A DNA stretch of 14,400 nucleotides from Phoronis ovalis (GCA_028565635.1 JAOXYB010032620.1:1-14400), one strand, 5' to 3'. Counted from the stretch's first letter, positions 1-9,700 are shown. Notes: generated from the sequence alone by a model not told the origin. Program-made: numbers and translations.

Positions 1-84
1 TAAAAAGTATACAATCCAAAGCCAAAATTTTCAACTCGGCTGCACACCCCCACCAAAAAATAACTTGAGTACCCCCCTCCCCGG
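1..84 (-). repeat. Edge of an interspersed repeat with a CCCGGGG / GGGGGGTAC end
   Basis: On the minus strand this piece begins with a C-run/G-run block (plus-strand 70-84) followed by a T-rich and G-rich stretch and runs off the left window edge. It directly follows the point where the neighbouring reverse-transcriptase similarity stops, so it looks like a separate element inserted into, or joined to, the LINE relic. A loosely similar G-rich end occurs at 14143 onward. The family is unknown to me and the limits are approximate. Confidence 0.4.
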
Positions 85-371
85 GTGCTTTGTCTACTAT
101 AATCAGACTGAACAAAGCGGGCAGCTCTATGCTGGATCATTTCAATGCTGTTGATGTTATGTTGGGTATAAGGATCCCATACGGTGCTAGCATACTTAAG
201 ATGGGGTCTTACCAGAGTAAAATATGCGGACTGCTTGGTTGTTTTATTGCACACATACACATTTCTACGAATCAAGCCTAGTATCTTGTTAGCTTTTGCT
301 GTAATGTTTAAGGTATGTGTATTCCACTTCATATCAGGGCTCAGCTCCACTCCGATTGGTGTTTCACTTGA
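85..371 (-). mobile_element. LINE (non-LTR retrotransposon) reverse-transcriptase C-terminal relic
   Basis: Read on the minus strand from 371 down, one frame stays open for about 95 codons. It shows the typical jockey/CR1-like RT tail: LGV-like GVELSPDMKWNTH, then a hydrophobic stretch ending GLIRRN, then LVRPHLKYASTVWDPY, then MIQHRAARFV and DYSR. This region follows the polymerase domain in such elements and has the conserved order W..H, LVRP.LEYAS..WDPY, IQ.RAARF. A TAG at 374-372 closes the frame upstream, and I could not recognise the RT catalytic core further upstream, so this is a truncated, dead copy. The similarity ends near 85, where G-rich repeat sequence begins. The assignment to a non-LTR element is firm; the exact clade is not. 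Confidence 0.82.
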
Positions 372-596
372 CTAGTATGTGATCGATGACCATCGTGCCT
401 CCTGAATTTCGATCGAATAAAAAAATTAACACATCGCATGATATTCGGTTATGCATCTGCTCCCCGAAGTTTCTGAATTAAAGTTCTATGTCTATGCGTT
501 TTCCAGTGAAGACTTGAAGGCAAGGTTCTTTTAACTATGTTCACAAGGCCACGGGGGTCACAATTAAGAGTTTTCTTTTTCGAGTTCTCATTATCC

Positions 597-741
597 CTAA
601 TCGGACGGTGGAATGCTTTATTCCGACGGCTCTTAGGTTCGAATTTCACTAGTCTGCAAGTTTGCTGAGCCAACACCGTTCTCTAGTTCAAAGGCTTGCT
701 GTTTCGACAAGGCGACAGCTCTTTAGTCCGAAGGCTCACTT
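597..741. repeat. Degenerate short tandem-like repeat, CCGAAGGCTC type
   Basis: Successive blocks of about 15-20 bases share a loose pattern of pyrimidine-rich lead, then CGA or CAAA, then AGGCT/GGCTC. Examples are TTATTCCGACGGCTC near 610, CTAGTTCAAAGGCTTG near 683, and TTTAGTCCGAAGGCTC near 722. I count about seven degraded units. This resembles short 'TTCCGAAGGTTCG' tandem repeats that I recall from several marine invertebrate genomes, but I cannot name a family. Limits and unit count are approximate. Confidence 0.45.
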
Positions 742-928
742 AAGCTGGTCTGACATGGACATTTCAAGAAAACATTCTGCATACACATGATTGCAAACAA
801 AATAAACACTGCTCCAATCCAGACTAACCCTCTATCGCTAAGTGGGAACAACACATGGCACCTAGGGAAAAAAAACAAATTTAAGAAATAGACATGTTTA
901 CATTTCTTCACGACGTACAAGAAGTGCC

Positions 929-1226
929 GCTGTGCAGCACTGAAAATGCTTATAAAATCTCCAGTTCTTTGTCACTTTAATGTAATTTTTCTGGATTAAT
1001 ACTACAAAATATTTTCCGATTATTGTACATAATACTATATCCTGTTAATAGTACTTTAGAAATCGACCAAGAGATGGTTTTTCTTAACTCTTGACATTTT
1101 CTCATTCGCTGCAAACACAAGGACATTATTGCCCAAGCTGAAACGTTATTTGGGCAATATTGTATGCTGACACGTGGCACTGAAAAAGCTTTAAAAATCT
1201 TTTTTGTAGTTTTTCCTGCATAATAT
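929..1226 (+). repeat. Diverged direct repeat pair (929-1000 and 1167-1226)
   Basis: Copy 1 reads GCTGTGCAGCACTGAAAATG then CTTATAAAATCT. Copy 2 reads GCTGACACGTGGCACTGAAA then AAGCTTTAAAAATCT. Both are followed within about 25 bases by TGTA(A/G)TTTTTC and a TAATA-containing tail. The start-to-start distance is about 238 bases. This looks like an old local duplication or two copies of a decayed element; no function is implied. Confidence 0.5.
1127..1159. repeat. Perfect 10-bp inverted repeat (hairpin)
   Basis: TATTGCCCAA at 1127-1136 is the exact reverse complement of TTGGGCAATA at 1150-1159, separated by 13 bases. It lies between the two copies of the local direct repeat. It may be the core of a small decayed palindromic element. 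No U-run follows, and a terminator role would not apply in an animal genome. Confidence 0.6.
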
Positions 1227-1273
1227 CACAACGGTTAGTATTCAAGTTACTTAGCAAGTAATATAGCTAAACC

Positions 1274-1291
1274 GGGGGGAGGGGGGGGGGG
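1274..1291 (+). repeat. G-homopolymer-like run
   Basis: A run of six G, one A and eleven G. It is a simple-sequence tract able in principle to form a G-quadruplex. It lies about 190 bases upstream of the first TMEM177 coding exon. Its length is likely to vary and to be error-prone in sequencing. Confidence 0.8.
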
Positions 1292-1463
1292 CTCTCATGT
1301 AAAATATGGGTAATCATGCTTGTCATAATTTTATTTATTTGCATTTCAAATCAATATTAAATCCTAGTAGATTCTGTTTAATCTGGTAAACTGATAATTA
1401 CACAATCATTCACTAACTGTTTTTTTTTAATGACTACAGTGTTATTTTTGTTTAATCATCTAG

Positions 1464-1668
1464 GTTCTGCCGTGTCAAGATGAGCTACAGGCGCTTTATG
1501 CAAACTTATGGCCAGACGCTGATAGGTGTTGGAATGGCTGGTTTATTTATGGGGAAACTTGCACCACACACTTTGTTCCAGTACAGATACAAAGATTTCT
1601 TCCACCTCTACAATCCAGATGGAACATACGCAGAACTTGATGACAGTGTTCAAACGCTTGTAGAACAG
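1464..1668 (+). CDS. TMEM177: TMEM177 coding exon 1 (coding part 1480-1668)
   Basis: A T-rich tract ending CATCTAG at 1463 looks like a 3' splice site, giving 16 bases of 5' UTR before ATG 1480. This implies an upstream non-coding exon that I could not locate. The exon encodes 63 residues, including the first membrane segment, and ends phase 0 at GAACAG|GTATGA (1668/1669). The conserved lumen-side block that follows in the family continues directly in exon 2. Confidence 0.85.
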
Positions 1669-2858
1669 GTATGAAAGTCACTTGACATGCCCTAACTAGT
1701 GTCTGTAGATTTTTTCCACTACAACTATTCCATATGGAGCATATGTAGAGCTTGATAACAGTGGTAATCATTTTTGGAAAATGACGGAAACTTTGTTACT
1801 TTGTAGGAATTGTTGCCACTAGAGTGCAACCCCATAACCCAAATGTATTTAAGGTGCATCAGTATGGTTAATGTAATCTTTTGTTTTATCTTACTCTGGC
1901 CATAATATAATCAACAACAAAGTGATGTTGCTAACTTAACAGTCTCTCGTACAATCAAATTTCAGCACTCTTAGTAGGAAGGCTTTCAATCAGAGGCAAA
2001 GTATTCGCACAAAATTGAATCGGGTGATCCTGTTGATTTTGTAAAATTGTTGTTAGATAGCTCTTTAGAATAACTATTGCTTTTACTTTATAGGTTCTCA
2101 AGGAGGACCTTGACATACACCCCTCATATGAACAAAATACCTTTCCATTCCCAACATCGGGAATGGATTTAATCTACTGGGGAAGTATAAATCTACGGAG
2201 TGGCGGTCTTATTGGTATACCATGTAATTTCTCTTACAAAAGTGTGGGCGATATTCGTCGCGACAAAATTCAAGTGCGTAACCAACCTATAGATTGGGAT
2301 AGCAAGAAAGGCAAGGAACTGGCAAATTCGTTAGTGTTAAGTGATAAAGCCAAGAAATTCGCAATTGCACGACAATTTTTTTATGTGAAAACAAACTATC
2401 CAGTAGTACAAAGCACAGCTGTAGGTGGATATGCTGTATTAGCATATGCACTGAGTTTTGCAACAAACCGCTTTTTGAGGCTACATCAAAAGACTCCGAC
2501 TGCAGTTCGTTTTGGATTTTACTGCTTTTACACTCTGACAAGTTTGACTCTATATACATTTACTAAGGACGCTTATAATAATTATCTGGATAAATTTGTC
2601 GACAGAAATGCTGGTGGAATAAATTTAGAATATGCTGAAGGAGGAGTGGAGTTTTATGAAAAGCAACTACTTCGCAACTCAGCCATGAGAGTTCTCCTTC
2701 CTGAGGAGGAAGGAAAGGAATGGTATACACAGTATGGTAATCAAATTGCGTTGTGGCGTTCTCCTCATTTTCCATTAACTGGTAGGAAGGCAAACCTAAT
2801 GAAACAGGTAGAGGAATTTAAATCAAAGCCAAAGGAAGTTAAGGTGTCACTGCCTTGA
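1480..2858 (+). CDS. TMEM177: TMEM177, mitochondrial inner-membrane COX2 assembly factor (2 coding exons)
   Basis: The joined exons 1480-1668 and 2094-2858 encode 317 residues, close to the about 311 of the human protein. Visible family signatures are LSDKAKKFAIARQFFYVKT (residues 145-163), GGVEFYEKQLLRN (246-258) and a YGNQI block (277-281). A first hydrophobic stretch lies near residues 13-31 after an arginine-containing start (MSYRR). Two further membrane segments lie at about 167-188 and 200-219. From family knowledge, TMEM177 sits in the mitochondrial inner membrane, associates with COX20 and helps stabilise newly made COX2 during cytochrome c oxidase assembly. The ATG at 1480 is the first in the exon after a good acceptor, and the reading frame matches the family from its start. 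The gene converges on PTPN4. The ortholog call rests on recalled similarity, not a search. Confidence 0.9.
2094..2858 (+). CDS. TMEM177: TMEM177 coding exon 2 (terminal)
   Basis: The acceptor TTTACTTTATAG ends at 2093 and the frame continues in phase 0 as VLKEDL. The exon adds residues 64-317 and ends at TGA 2856-2858. It contains the two downstream membrane segments and the GGVEFYEK signature. The intron is 425 bases (1669-2093) and holds nothing I recognise. Confidence 0.9.
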   Translation, partial: VLKEDLDIHPSYEQNTFPFPTSGMDLIYWGSINLRSGGLIGIPCNFSYKSVGDIRRDKIQVRNQPIDWDSKKGKELANSLVLSDKAKKFAIARQFFYVKTNYPVVQSTAVGGYAVLAYALSFATNRFLRLHQKTPTAVRFGFYCFYTLTSLTLYTFTKDAYNNYLDKFVDRNAGGINLEYAEGGVEFYEKQLLRNSAMRVLLPEEEGKEWYTQYGNQIALWRSPHFPLTGRKANLMKQVEEFKSKPKEVKVSLP

Positions 2859-3165
2859 TTATGCAAATAACACAAAATAGATTTATTTCACCAACATAGA
2901 ACTGTATATCCAGATGAATATCCAAAATTCTAAGCTGTTATGTGTACTATTAGTTGTGGTGTATTTCTGATTGTAACCCAAGATTGATCGACACCGGCTA
3001 CTGTATTCTAGCATTCAAGATATAATTAACAGATTTATTTTCCAGGCCCGTTTCTATTGCAAAGTTCTCTAAACTCGCATCTTTTACTTAACCAATCCAC
3101 TAAATGTACAAATGTAGTTATTCTACTATGTATACCTATGAAATAAAGAATGTTTCAATAGAAAA
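2859..3165 (+). other. TMEM177: TMEM177 3' UTR
   Basis: This AT-rich stretch follows the stop codon and contains the poly(A) signal at 3142-3147. An octamer-like ATGCAAAT lies a few bases after the stop codon, probably by chance. The end is inferred from the signal, about 15-20 bases downstream. Confidence 0.6.
3142..3147 (+). terminator. Poly(A) signal AATAAA of TMEM177
   Basis: A canonical AATAAA hexamer lies 284 bases after the TMEM177 stop codon, with an A-rich stretch at 3157-3168 close to the expected cleavage site. It is the first canonical AATAAA after the stop. Confidence 0.7.
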
Positions 3166-3250
3166 AAAGGGTTATTAAATTTAGCATTGTTCTGTTTGTG
3201 TGCTAGCTAAGACTTTCAGAAATTAACTGAACGATGGTAACAGTTCTCAC

Positions 3251-3266
3251 CAGGTCATGCGACCTG
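3251..3266. repeat. Short perfect hairpin CAGGTC-ATGC-GACCTG
   Basis: Six-base arms are exact reverse complements around a four-base loop, about 100 bases past the TMEM177 poly(A) signal. It is probably a chance palindrome, recorded as seen. Confidence 0.5.
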
Positions 3267-3290
3267 ATCCTAAAAAAATGCTTGTTAATT

Positions 3291-3304
3291 TGTGTGTGTG
3301 TGTG
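3291..3304 (+). repeat. (TG)7 microsatellite
   Basis: Seven uninterrupted TG dinucleotides form a short simple-sequence repeat that is likely polymorphic. Confidence 0.85.
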
Positions 3305-3903
3305 TTGGAAAAATTTATTTACAAAGAAATAAAAATCCCTGTTTGCTGACTGAAATGAAGTAAAAACAAAATTAATCTTAAGCTATTCCAGCCGAAAACC
3401 TGCTGATTGATATAAAACTAAACCACTCTGCTTTTTTTAAAATAAAAAATCATAAGATCAAATCTGCTAATTTGATAAAAAACCCAGATCCACTGGGGCT
3501 GCACATCAATATATAGCCAGAAGCGTGACTCCACCCAGAGCCCCCACCATCTTGCAATCTTATAGTTATGCATATGAAATTCAGTCTGTGCTATTTATCC
3601 ATTCTTATTTTTTAAAATGCACAGTGTGATATTAATACTTGATTAATAAGCTGTCGGCCTAACAAGAGGTGCTTTTGGTACTTTTCACATTGATGAAGAA
3701 ATAATGCTCGAATTATACACGTTTCTGACTGTCCATTTTGTGTTTATAACAAGATCCAGTGTTGATCGATTTAATCTCCCTTGAATTCAGAAAATTACAT
3801 CTATAATCTGTATTTAGGACAAATTGTGTTACTGGTTTTGCCCTACTTTAAATGCTCATCTGAACACTTCATTGACATTTGGACCATGTTTTGGCAGGCA
3901 TGC

Positions 3904-3945
3904 CTTCAGGTTACAGAAATTCTGTTGTGCTGCTGAAACCTGAAG
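3904..3945. repeat. Nested inverted repeats
   Basis: CTTCAGGTT (3904-3912) and AACCTGAAG (3937-3945) are perfect 9-bp inverted arms. Inside, ACAGAA-A-TTCTGT (3913-3925) is a near-perfect palindrome, and GGCATGCC lies just outside at about 3897-3904. Together they could fold as a small cruciform or be the core of a decayed palindromic element. Confidence 0.6.
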
Positions 3946-5091
3946 TGCAATCCTAAAAATCCAAACTTGGTAGCTAGTGACATCTAGTGGTACTCTTCAG
4001 AAAGTCCCTCATCTTAACTGGATTATAGAATATACACGTGATTTTTATTGTATGAATCGCAAGATAATTAACCTGATATATGTATATTAAATATATTTTG
4101 ACTTGTAATAAGAGCGAAAGTTGTCTTTGCTCAAGATCAGGACTAGATTTATATCGGAAAGTGTTGTGTTGTGTAGTAGTATCGTGATAAAAATACAAAT
4201 AAGATTTTCAGTTTCAAAATATTTTATCTTTCTATAGCAGTTGTACTAAAATGCCTGGATTTATATAAGAATATACAGAAAACAACTATATACATCTTGA
4301 TAAACAAAACTCCAGTGATCAGATTGGATAAAATACGCATCAAATACATAAGTACCATAGACACAGAAATATGGACAGTAGCTATGCGGCAATGGAATTA
4401 CTGTAATACTTATATAATAATACAATCTACAACTTAGCAGCAATTTGAACCAAACAAGTACTCCATCTTTTCAATGCAAATAAGTTGTCCACAAAGCATT
4501 ATATGTATCCATTAAAAAAGAGTACAATACCAGTGACATTCAATTTTGTTTTATAATAGACTCGATATCTTGGTTTAGTCATTATTCCATTATAATTTAT
4601 CTGGACATTATGTGACAATTTTAAAACAAATTATGAAACATCTATAATTTTTTATGATTACCAACATGCATGATAGAGGCATCTGCAAGGTTGCAATATG
4701 TATAAATGTGGTTTACAGCCAAAAGAAGCTTTATATCCAGTAATAACTGAGTAGGTCCAAATTGTAAACAATACAACGGCTTATAAAACAATGCTGGGTA
4801 TACATGCACATTTTAGATTATTTAAAAAGCTTCTGCTTGGATTTACATTCAACAGACGGTCCATTCACACTTGAATACATATAAAAATACAAACACACAC
4901 ATCAACCAAAATTCTGATTCACATCCGAACATGGCTGCAAGTAGTTAAGCAAGTCTTAATATATGTTATTGGGAATGCACATGCACACCCATTATCATTC
5001 CAATACCATATTATCACCCCCTTTATACTTCAGAAGACCATTTACAACTAAAGCTGTCATAAAGAAGTAAATAACAAACCAGTGCAAGCAT

Positions 5092-5415
5092 AAACAGTAC
5101 GGAATAGTTGTGACAAGTAAACAGTACGGAATAGTTGTGACAAGTAAACAGTACGGAATAGTTGCGACAATTAAACAGTACGGAATAGTTGTGACAAGTA
5201 AACAGTACGGAATAGTTGTGACAAGTAAACAGTACGGGATAGTTGTGACAAGTAAATAGTACGGAATAGTTGTGACAAGTAAACAGTACGGAATAGTTGT
5301 GACAAGTAAATAGAACGGAATAGTTGCGACAAGTAAACAGTACGGAATAGTTGTGACAAGTAAATAGTACGGAATAGTTGTGACAAGTAAACAGTACGGA
5401 ATAGTTGTGACAAGT
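5092..5415. repeat. 27-bp minisatellite, 12 tandem copies
   Basis: Twelve head-to-tail units of AAACAGTACGGAATAGTTGT plus GACAAGT fill exactly 324 bases with no indel. Six are identical to consensus apart from none or few changes. Unit 3 has TTGCGACAATT, unit 6 has ACGGGAT, units 7, 9 and 11 begin AAATAG, and unit 9 also has AAC for TAC and GCG for GTG. The T variant alternates with consensus units through the second half (units 7-12), which suggests expansion there by a 54-bp dimer. Because the unit is 27 bases, several frames stay open on the minus strand with a nine-residue repeat (CHNYSVLFT); I regard this as a by-product, not a gene. Confidence 0.97.
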
Positions 5416-6194
5416 ACTTCTATAGCTCGTACATGTCAAGTAACTCGCACTCATTACTGGATAAATCACTTCTTCACTGGAAATATATTTTATCATGATT
5501 TTAACAGTTTTATCACAATCTTATCAAATAACTACATGTATATGTGTGTGTAAGCTTGCTCTGCAATATAAAATACAAAAGATAGGTAGAAATAAATATG
5601 AAATAACAGGAAACTGTTGGAATATGATTCGATCCACTTGGACATATTACAAATTAAAATGTGGATCCAAAAGTACATCATATACAACTATATTATAAAG
5701 ATGTAATCATTTTTTGAAGTAGCTAGCTGATTGTTTTGGCCAACTGACAAAAGTGTATACTGCAGCAATGAATTCACCCCAATATTTAACATAGCAATGC
5801 ATACCTGTGGAAACACAACACGTAGCCATACAATTAAAATCAGTTGTGTTGATCATGGGCATTATTTTTTATCAACAATTTTGTAGGATTTTAATATTAC
5901 AGATAGCTATACATTTTTTCCCATTGGTGTCACTGAAATTGAATTGCACATCAATTGTAATTTGACTATTTGTCAGGAACATTAGTTAGCGCATATACGT
6001 GTCTGAATTAAGCAACAGCACATACATAATACAGTTCAGTATATATTACAAGTAGCAAACCAATACTTGTATTGCCTAGTTAACACTTTTACAGTCAGTT
6101 GACAGGAACGTTGAACCTAAGAAGTATCTAAAACAACACTTCATCATTATCTAGCAATTATAAGAAGTACACTTTGTTATTTTCTAAAGCTAAA

Positions 6195-6713
6195 ACTGTA
6201 TACATACACTTTTTATTTTTGTAAAGAGTGCTTACAAAATAATACAATCAATTTACAGAAATAACTCTTTTTAAAATCAAAAATATAAATAGTACATTTT
6301 AAATGCAGGATATTGACCCAGGATAAAGCCTTTCTGGAAAGTTGGAAACATGCTAGAGTAAATTGTATGAATGCCTGCTTAATGCCTGTGGTGCCAAGAT
6401 CATGCAGTTTAATACTGGGTAATGAAATGTTTAATAACTTCATTTTAAGTATCTTCATTTGCAACAGGACGTTTCTGTCATCTTGTCCCATTCTCAAAAG
6501 TACGCTCGTAAGCAGCTGTTTCTGAGTCTGCCATTTTTAGGGCAAATTTTATAACATTATCAATCTTTGCCAACCAATAGTTGTGTACAGAACTCAACAA
6601 GCAGTTAAGGAGAAGTCTTGCTTGTTTCATGTTAAACAGCATAATGAAAATGGATTTCTGGAGGATGCTTTCAACACAAAGAGATTACAAATTTTCATGG
6701 ATGGACACCTGTG
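6195..6713 (-). other. PTPN4: PTPN4 3' UTR (predicted)
   Basis: Sequence downstream of the PTPN4 stop codon on the minus strand, AT-rich and without a recognisable coding exon. The end is placed by the AATAAA on the minus strand at 6217-6212. The true UTR could extend further into the intergenic interval. Confidence 0.4.
6212..6217 (-). terminator. Candidate poly(A) signal AATAAA of PTPN4
   Basis: Plus-strand TTTATT gives AATAAA on the minus strand about 500 bases after the PTPN4 stop codon. It is the nearest canonical hexamer that I found; a weaker ATTAAA lies near 6412-6407. Use is not shown by the sequence alone. Confidence 0.35.
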
Positions 6714-6751
6714 CTATCTAAGGTAGTCATCTAAAGGTTTCACAATTCCTT
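6714..6751 (-). CDS. PTPN4: PTPN4 terminal exon and stop codon
   Basis: The acceptor TTATGTTTTCAG ends at 6752. Joined to the last base of the previous exon it reads [12 protein letters not shown] and then TAG at 6716-6714. The EG.VKPL string matches the C-terminal tail of the vertebrate proteins, which supports this tiny exon. Confidence 0.88.
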
Positions 6752-9700
6752 CTGAAAACATAATAAAGTAAAGCTTAGTACACATAGCCACAGACATAAC
6801 AACATGTTTAAGTGCTAGGTAACAAAGACATTTGCGAAATGCATAATTTTTCATTACATTACAGGACATTATATCTGTACTAGGTTGCAGCTATTAGATC
6901 CACCATTATTTTTGATAATGCATACAACTGATTAATTTTGATGATATCTTAATGACATATTATTTTACTTTATTTAGTTACTTTTACAAACCGTTTGCTT
7001 CTTGAGTGAATAGATAATAATGCCATTTGATGGCATTCAGTCTTTACAGTCCACACCCAATTAAATATTCAGACATTATGTGCTTGCATTTCCAACTGCT
7101 CTTCAAGTTGAAAATGTCCGCCAATAAAATTAAGGATAACTTACCATTATAAACTCTCAAGATAGCTTCACAAACAAATTTATACTGACTCTGAAAGTAA
7201 AATAGGAAAAATTCAGAAAAAAAACAAACCAGAATATTTGAAGCGCACTGCTGCAGTTTGAAGGAATTTGATACATTTAACAAATAATTAACAAAAACAA
7301 AACTGATACTACTTACAGCCGTCTGTATGAGCATGGCACGCTGATCTCTCATTTGCCGAACAATGTCTAATGGATAAACTGGCTGATTGGCTTCTATTAA
7401 ACACATGGCTGTTTCCATAGTAATTAAGACTCCTGTTCTTCCAATTCCAGCACTGAAAGTACAATATTGTACACTCCATGAAACATACATATATTTTTTG
7501 CTTTAAAATAAGCTGAATGTTAAAAACACAGCTACATACTAGAAAAGTTAGTTCAGAGTGTATGATCAGTATCCATTTTCTTCACAAAAAATGCACTGTC
7601 GCACTTATGACTTACCAAGGAGTCTTAAAATGTTTGAACCTGACTCAGTACAATAAATTGCCAAAATGATTCCATTTCAAAAAGATTGGTTTAATTTGTT
7701 GTGTATTTTTTATGTTCAAAGATAAAGGCAGTAATTTGAAAATAATAGTAGACTAAAACAATTCATGCTTTAAGTTTATCATTTTATCACTAAGGTACAA
7801 CTCACCTGCAATGCACCACCGTTGGTTCCACCATGCCGACTCTATTCTGCCGCACTCTTATCACAAAATTTAAGAAATCACTAGAATCGTCAGGTACTCC
7901 ATGATCTGGCCATGCGATATATTGCATCTGCCTAATATGTTTTTCCTCATTTGTCTACAAAGACAGTAATTACTGGTGTGAGCAAATACTGTTCAAATAT
8001 TACTGTCAAGGACATACAAGTGTGAAGCAGCCAAACATTCCAAGGAAATTATAATAATGAGTAAACAGGCTGCAAACAGGGATATCTTATTCTTCATACA
8101 GAAAACTTGTAACATAATGTCACATTTTAAATATAATATCATCTTTTTACATTGGTAACTATATGCGCAATTATGTGCAATTGCTGGATGCTGATGCTAA
8201 CGTGGCTCTGACAATAAATGATTTGAACTAACTGCCGCCAAAGTCTGCAGTCATACTTGGTCCCTATTTTATATGCTATAGTTATCCAGATAGCATACCA
8301 CCTTAAAACAAAATTGCCTTTGAAAACAGAGATATAGAAACCCTATTTCTATTATTCAGCAATTGGTAAGTTTATACATAACTTTGGATTTTGTGTTTTT
8401 TATGTGTCCTGGTGTCCTTTTTATATAAGCAACAAAATTACTTTTGATGAATCAAAATAAAATATAAATATTAAATTAAATTCTTACTTCCATATTGACT
8501 AATGTGAATTCCCTGAAAGCAAATGATGGTGTTTCTTGTTCTTTCAAACAAGTGAGCTGTAATGTTCCCAAATCTTCCGTTTCATATAAATTTGGCCAAT
8601 ACTGATGACACTTCACCTATAATTAAAAACAACAAATTAAGCCTTTGTTAATGTACAAACGAGTCTGTGTTAAACCTGTCAATGCTATAAATAGGATTCC
8701 TGGATTTGATGAACAGGTGAATACTACATAGTTCCCAACAGGAATTCACAAACAAATCTGCTAAGTACGGTCTTGCATGACTGGTTTATTTTTGATAATC
8801 TTTTCTTATATATTTATTCCAGCTCTAGGGCCCATTGTCTGAAACACTGTTAAGTTACAATTCATAAATCGTACTTACGGAATAAAATGCACTGTCAGAA
8901 AAAATCGTAACTTTATGATTCGTGTAAGTATCTGTACAGAATTACGGAATCATAGTATTTATGAAATCGTGCCTTCACAATTTTTCAAGACAACAGGCCC
9001 CGGTGAAAATTAAATTGTTGAAAGCCATCGTGTTCTGCCAAATAAATGACACTAGTGTCTCACTGTGACAATTTAAGAGGGTTTACGTTAAATTTAGTTT
9101 TCCAGAATATCATTTCAATCAATTTACTACATTTCCACATGGATATCCACAAACACGTTTCAGTTGAGATTAACAAAGAAACAGAAAATGAAACTGAAAG
9201 TACTTTGTCAAGCTACTTTGTTAAGATTTACTATTAACAGATTTACGACAGAAGTTTTTACTTTCATAATTGATCTACATGTCTTCAAACTATTTTAATA
9301 GTTTCTTATTAATTCCAACAAATTCTAAGTAGTCACTAAACAATAATCATAAGCTATCCGAGAGAGCCTTCAAAGTTACTCTTCCTGAGTCAAAACTTTC
9401 AAGGATGACTTATAATGTCTGTTATTCAGTATTAAACTGACTAAACTTTACTGAGGCTTAAACTTACTCTCCCCCTCTCTACTTTTGTTGTTAACATTAC
9501 AACTAATGATGATTGCTGTTCCCATACCATCTGCCAGAAATCAGCCGAAGTATTTGGTAAGGGTCCTTGGGCTGCGATATACCTATTTACAATACCACTT
9601 CCAGGAATTTCCATCTGTACAATACAAACAGAAATTATAATTAGTTTACCTGCACAAATTTTATAAAACAATAATTTCAATTTTCCCTATTCAATTATCC

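Larger units (their letters stand above)
372..1463. other. Gene-free region upstream of TMEM177
   Basis: I see no coding exon here on either strand. The short open frames show no family resemblance and have no credible splice context. The stretch holds a degenerate 'CCGAAGGCTC' repeat cluster, a diverged direct repeat near 929 and 1167, a perfect 10-bp hairpin and an 18-bp purine run dominated by G. The promoter and a 5' untranslated exon of TMEM177 may lie here, but I could not pin them down. Confidence 0.6.
3166..6194. other. Gene-free interval between the convergent 3' ends of TMEM177 and PTPN4
   Basis: I found no coding exon on either strand. The interval holds a small hairpin at 3251-3266, a (TG)7 tract at 3291-3304, nested palindromes at 3896-3945 and a 27-bp minisatellite at 5092-5415. 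The rest is AT-rich unique-looking sequence. Open frames across the minisatellite arise because 27 is a multiple of three. Confidence 0.6.

Noticed and set aside
449-1180. Three minus-strand open frames of 65-75 codons
   Set aside because: They overlap degenerate repeats and show no protein family features.
2287-2793. Minus-strand open frames of 76 and 90 codons
   Set aside because: They are antisense shadows of TMEM177 exon 2.
5092-5415. CRISPR-like array
   Set aside because: The repeats are directly adjacent with no unique spacers and the sequence is from an animal genome; it is a minisatellite.
6213-6497. 94-codon open frame on the minus strand
   Set aside because: It lies in the predicted PTPN4 3' UTR, has no recognisable domain and no splice context.
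8312-8364. Possible microRNA precursor in a PTPN4 intron
   Set aside because: The stem is short and interrupted and does not give about 22 paired bases on an arm.
9046-9237. 63-codon plus-strand open frame just after the MITE-like element
   Set aside because: It lies within a PTPN4 intron on the opposite strand, with biased AT-rich composition and no family resemblance.
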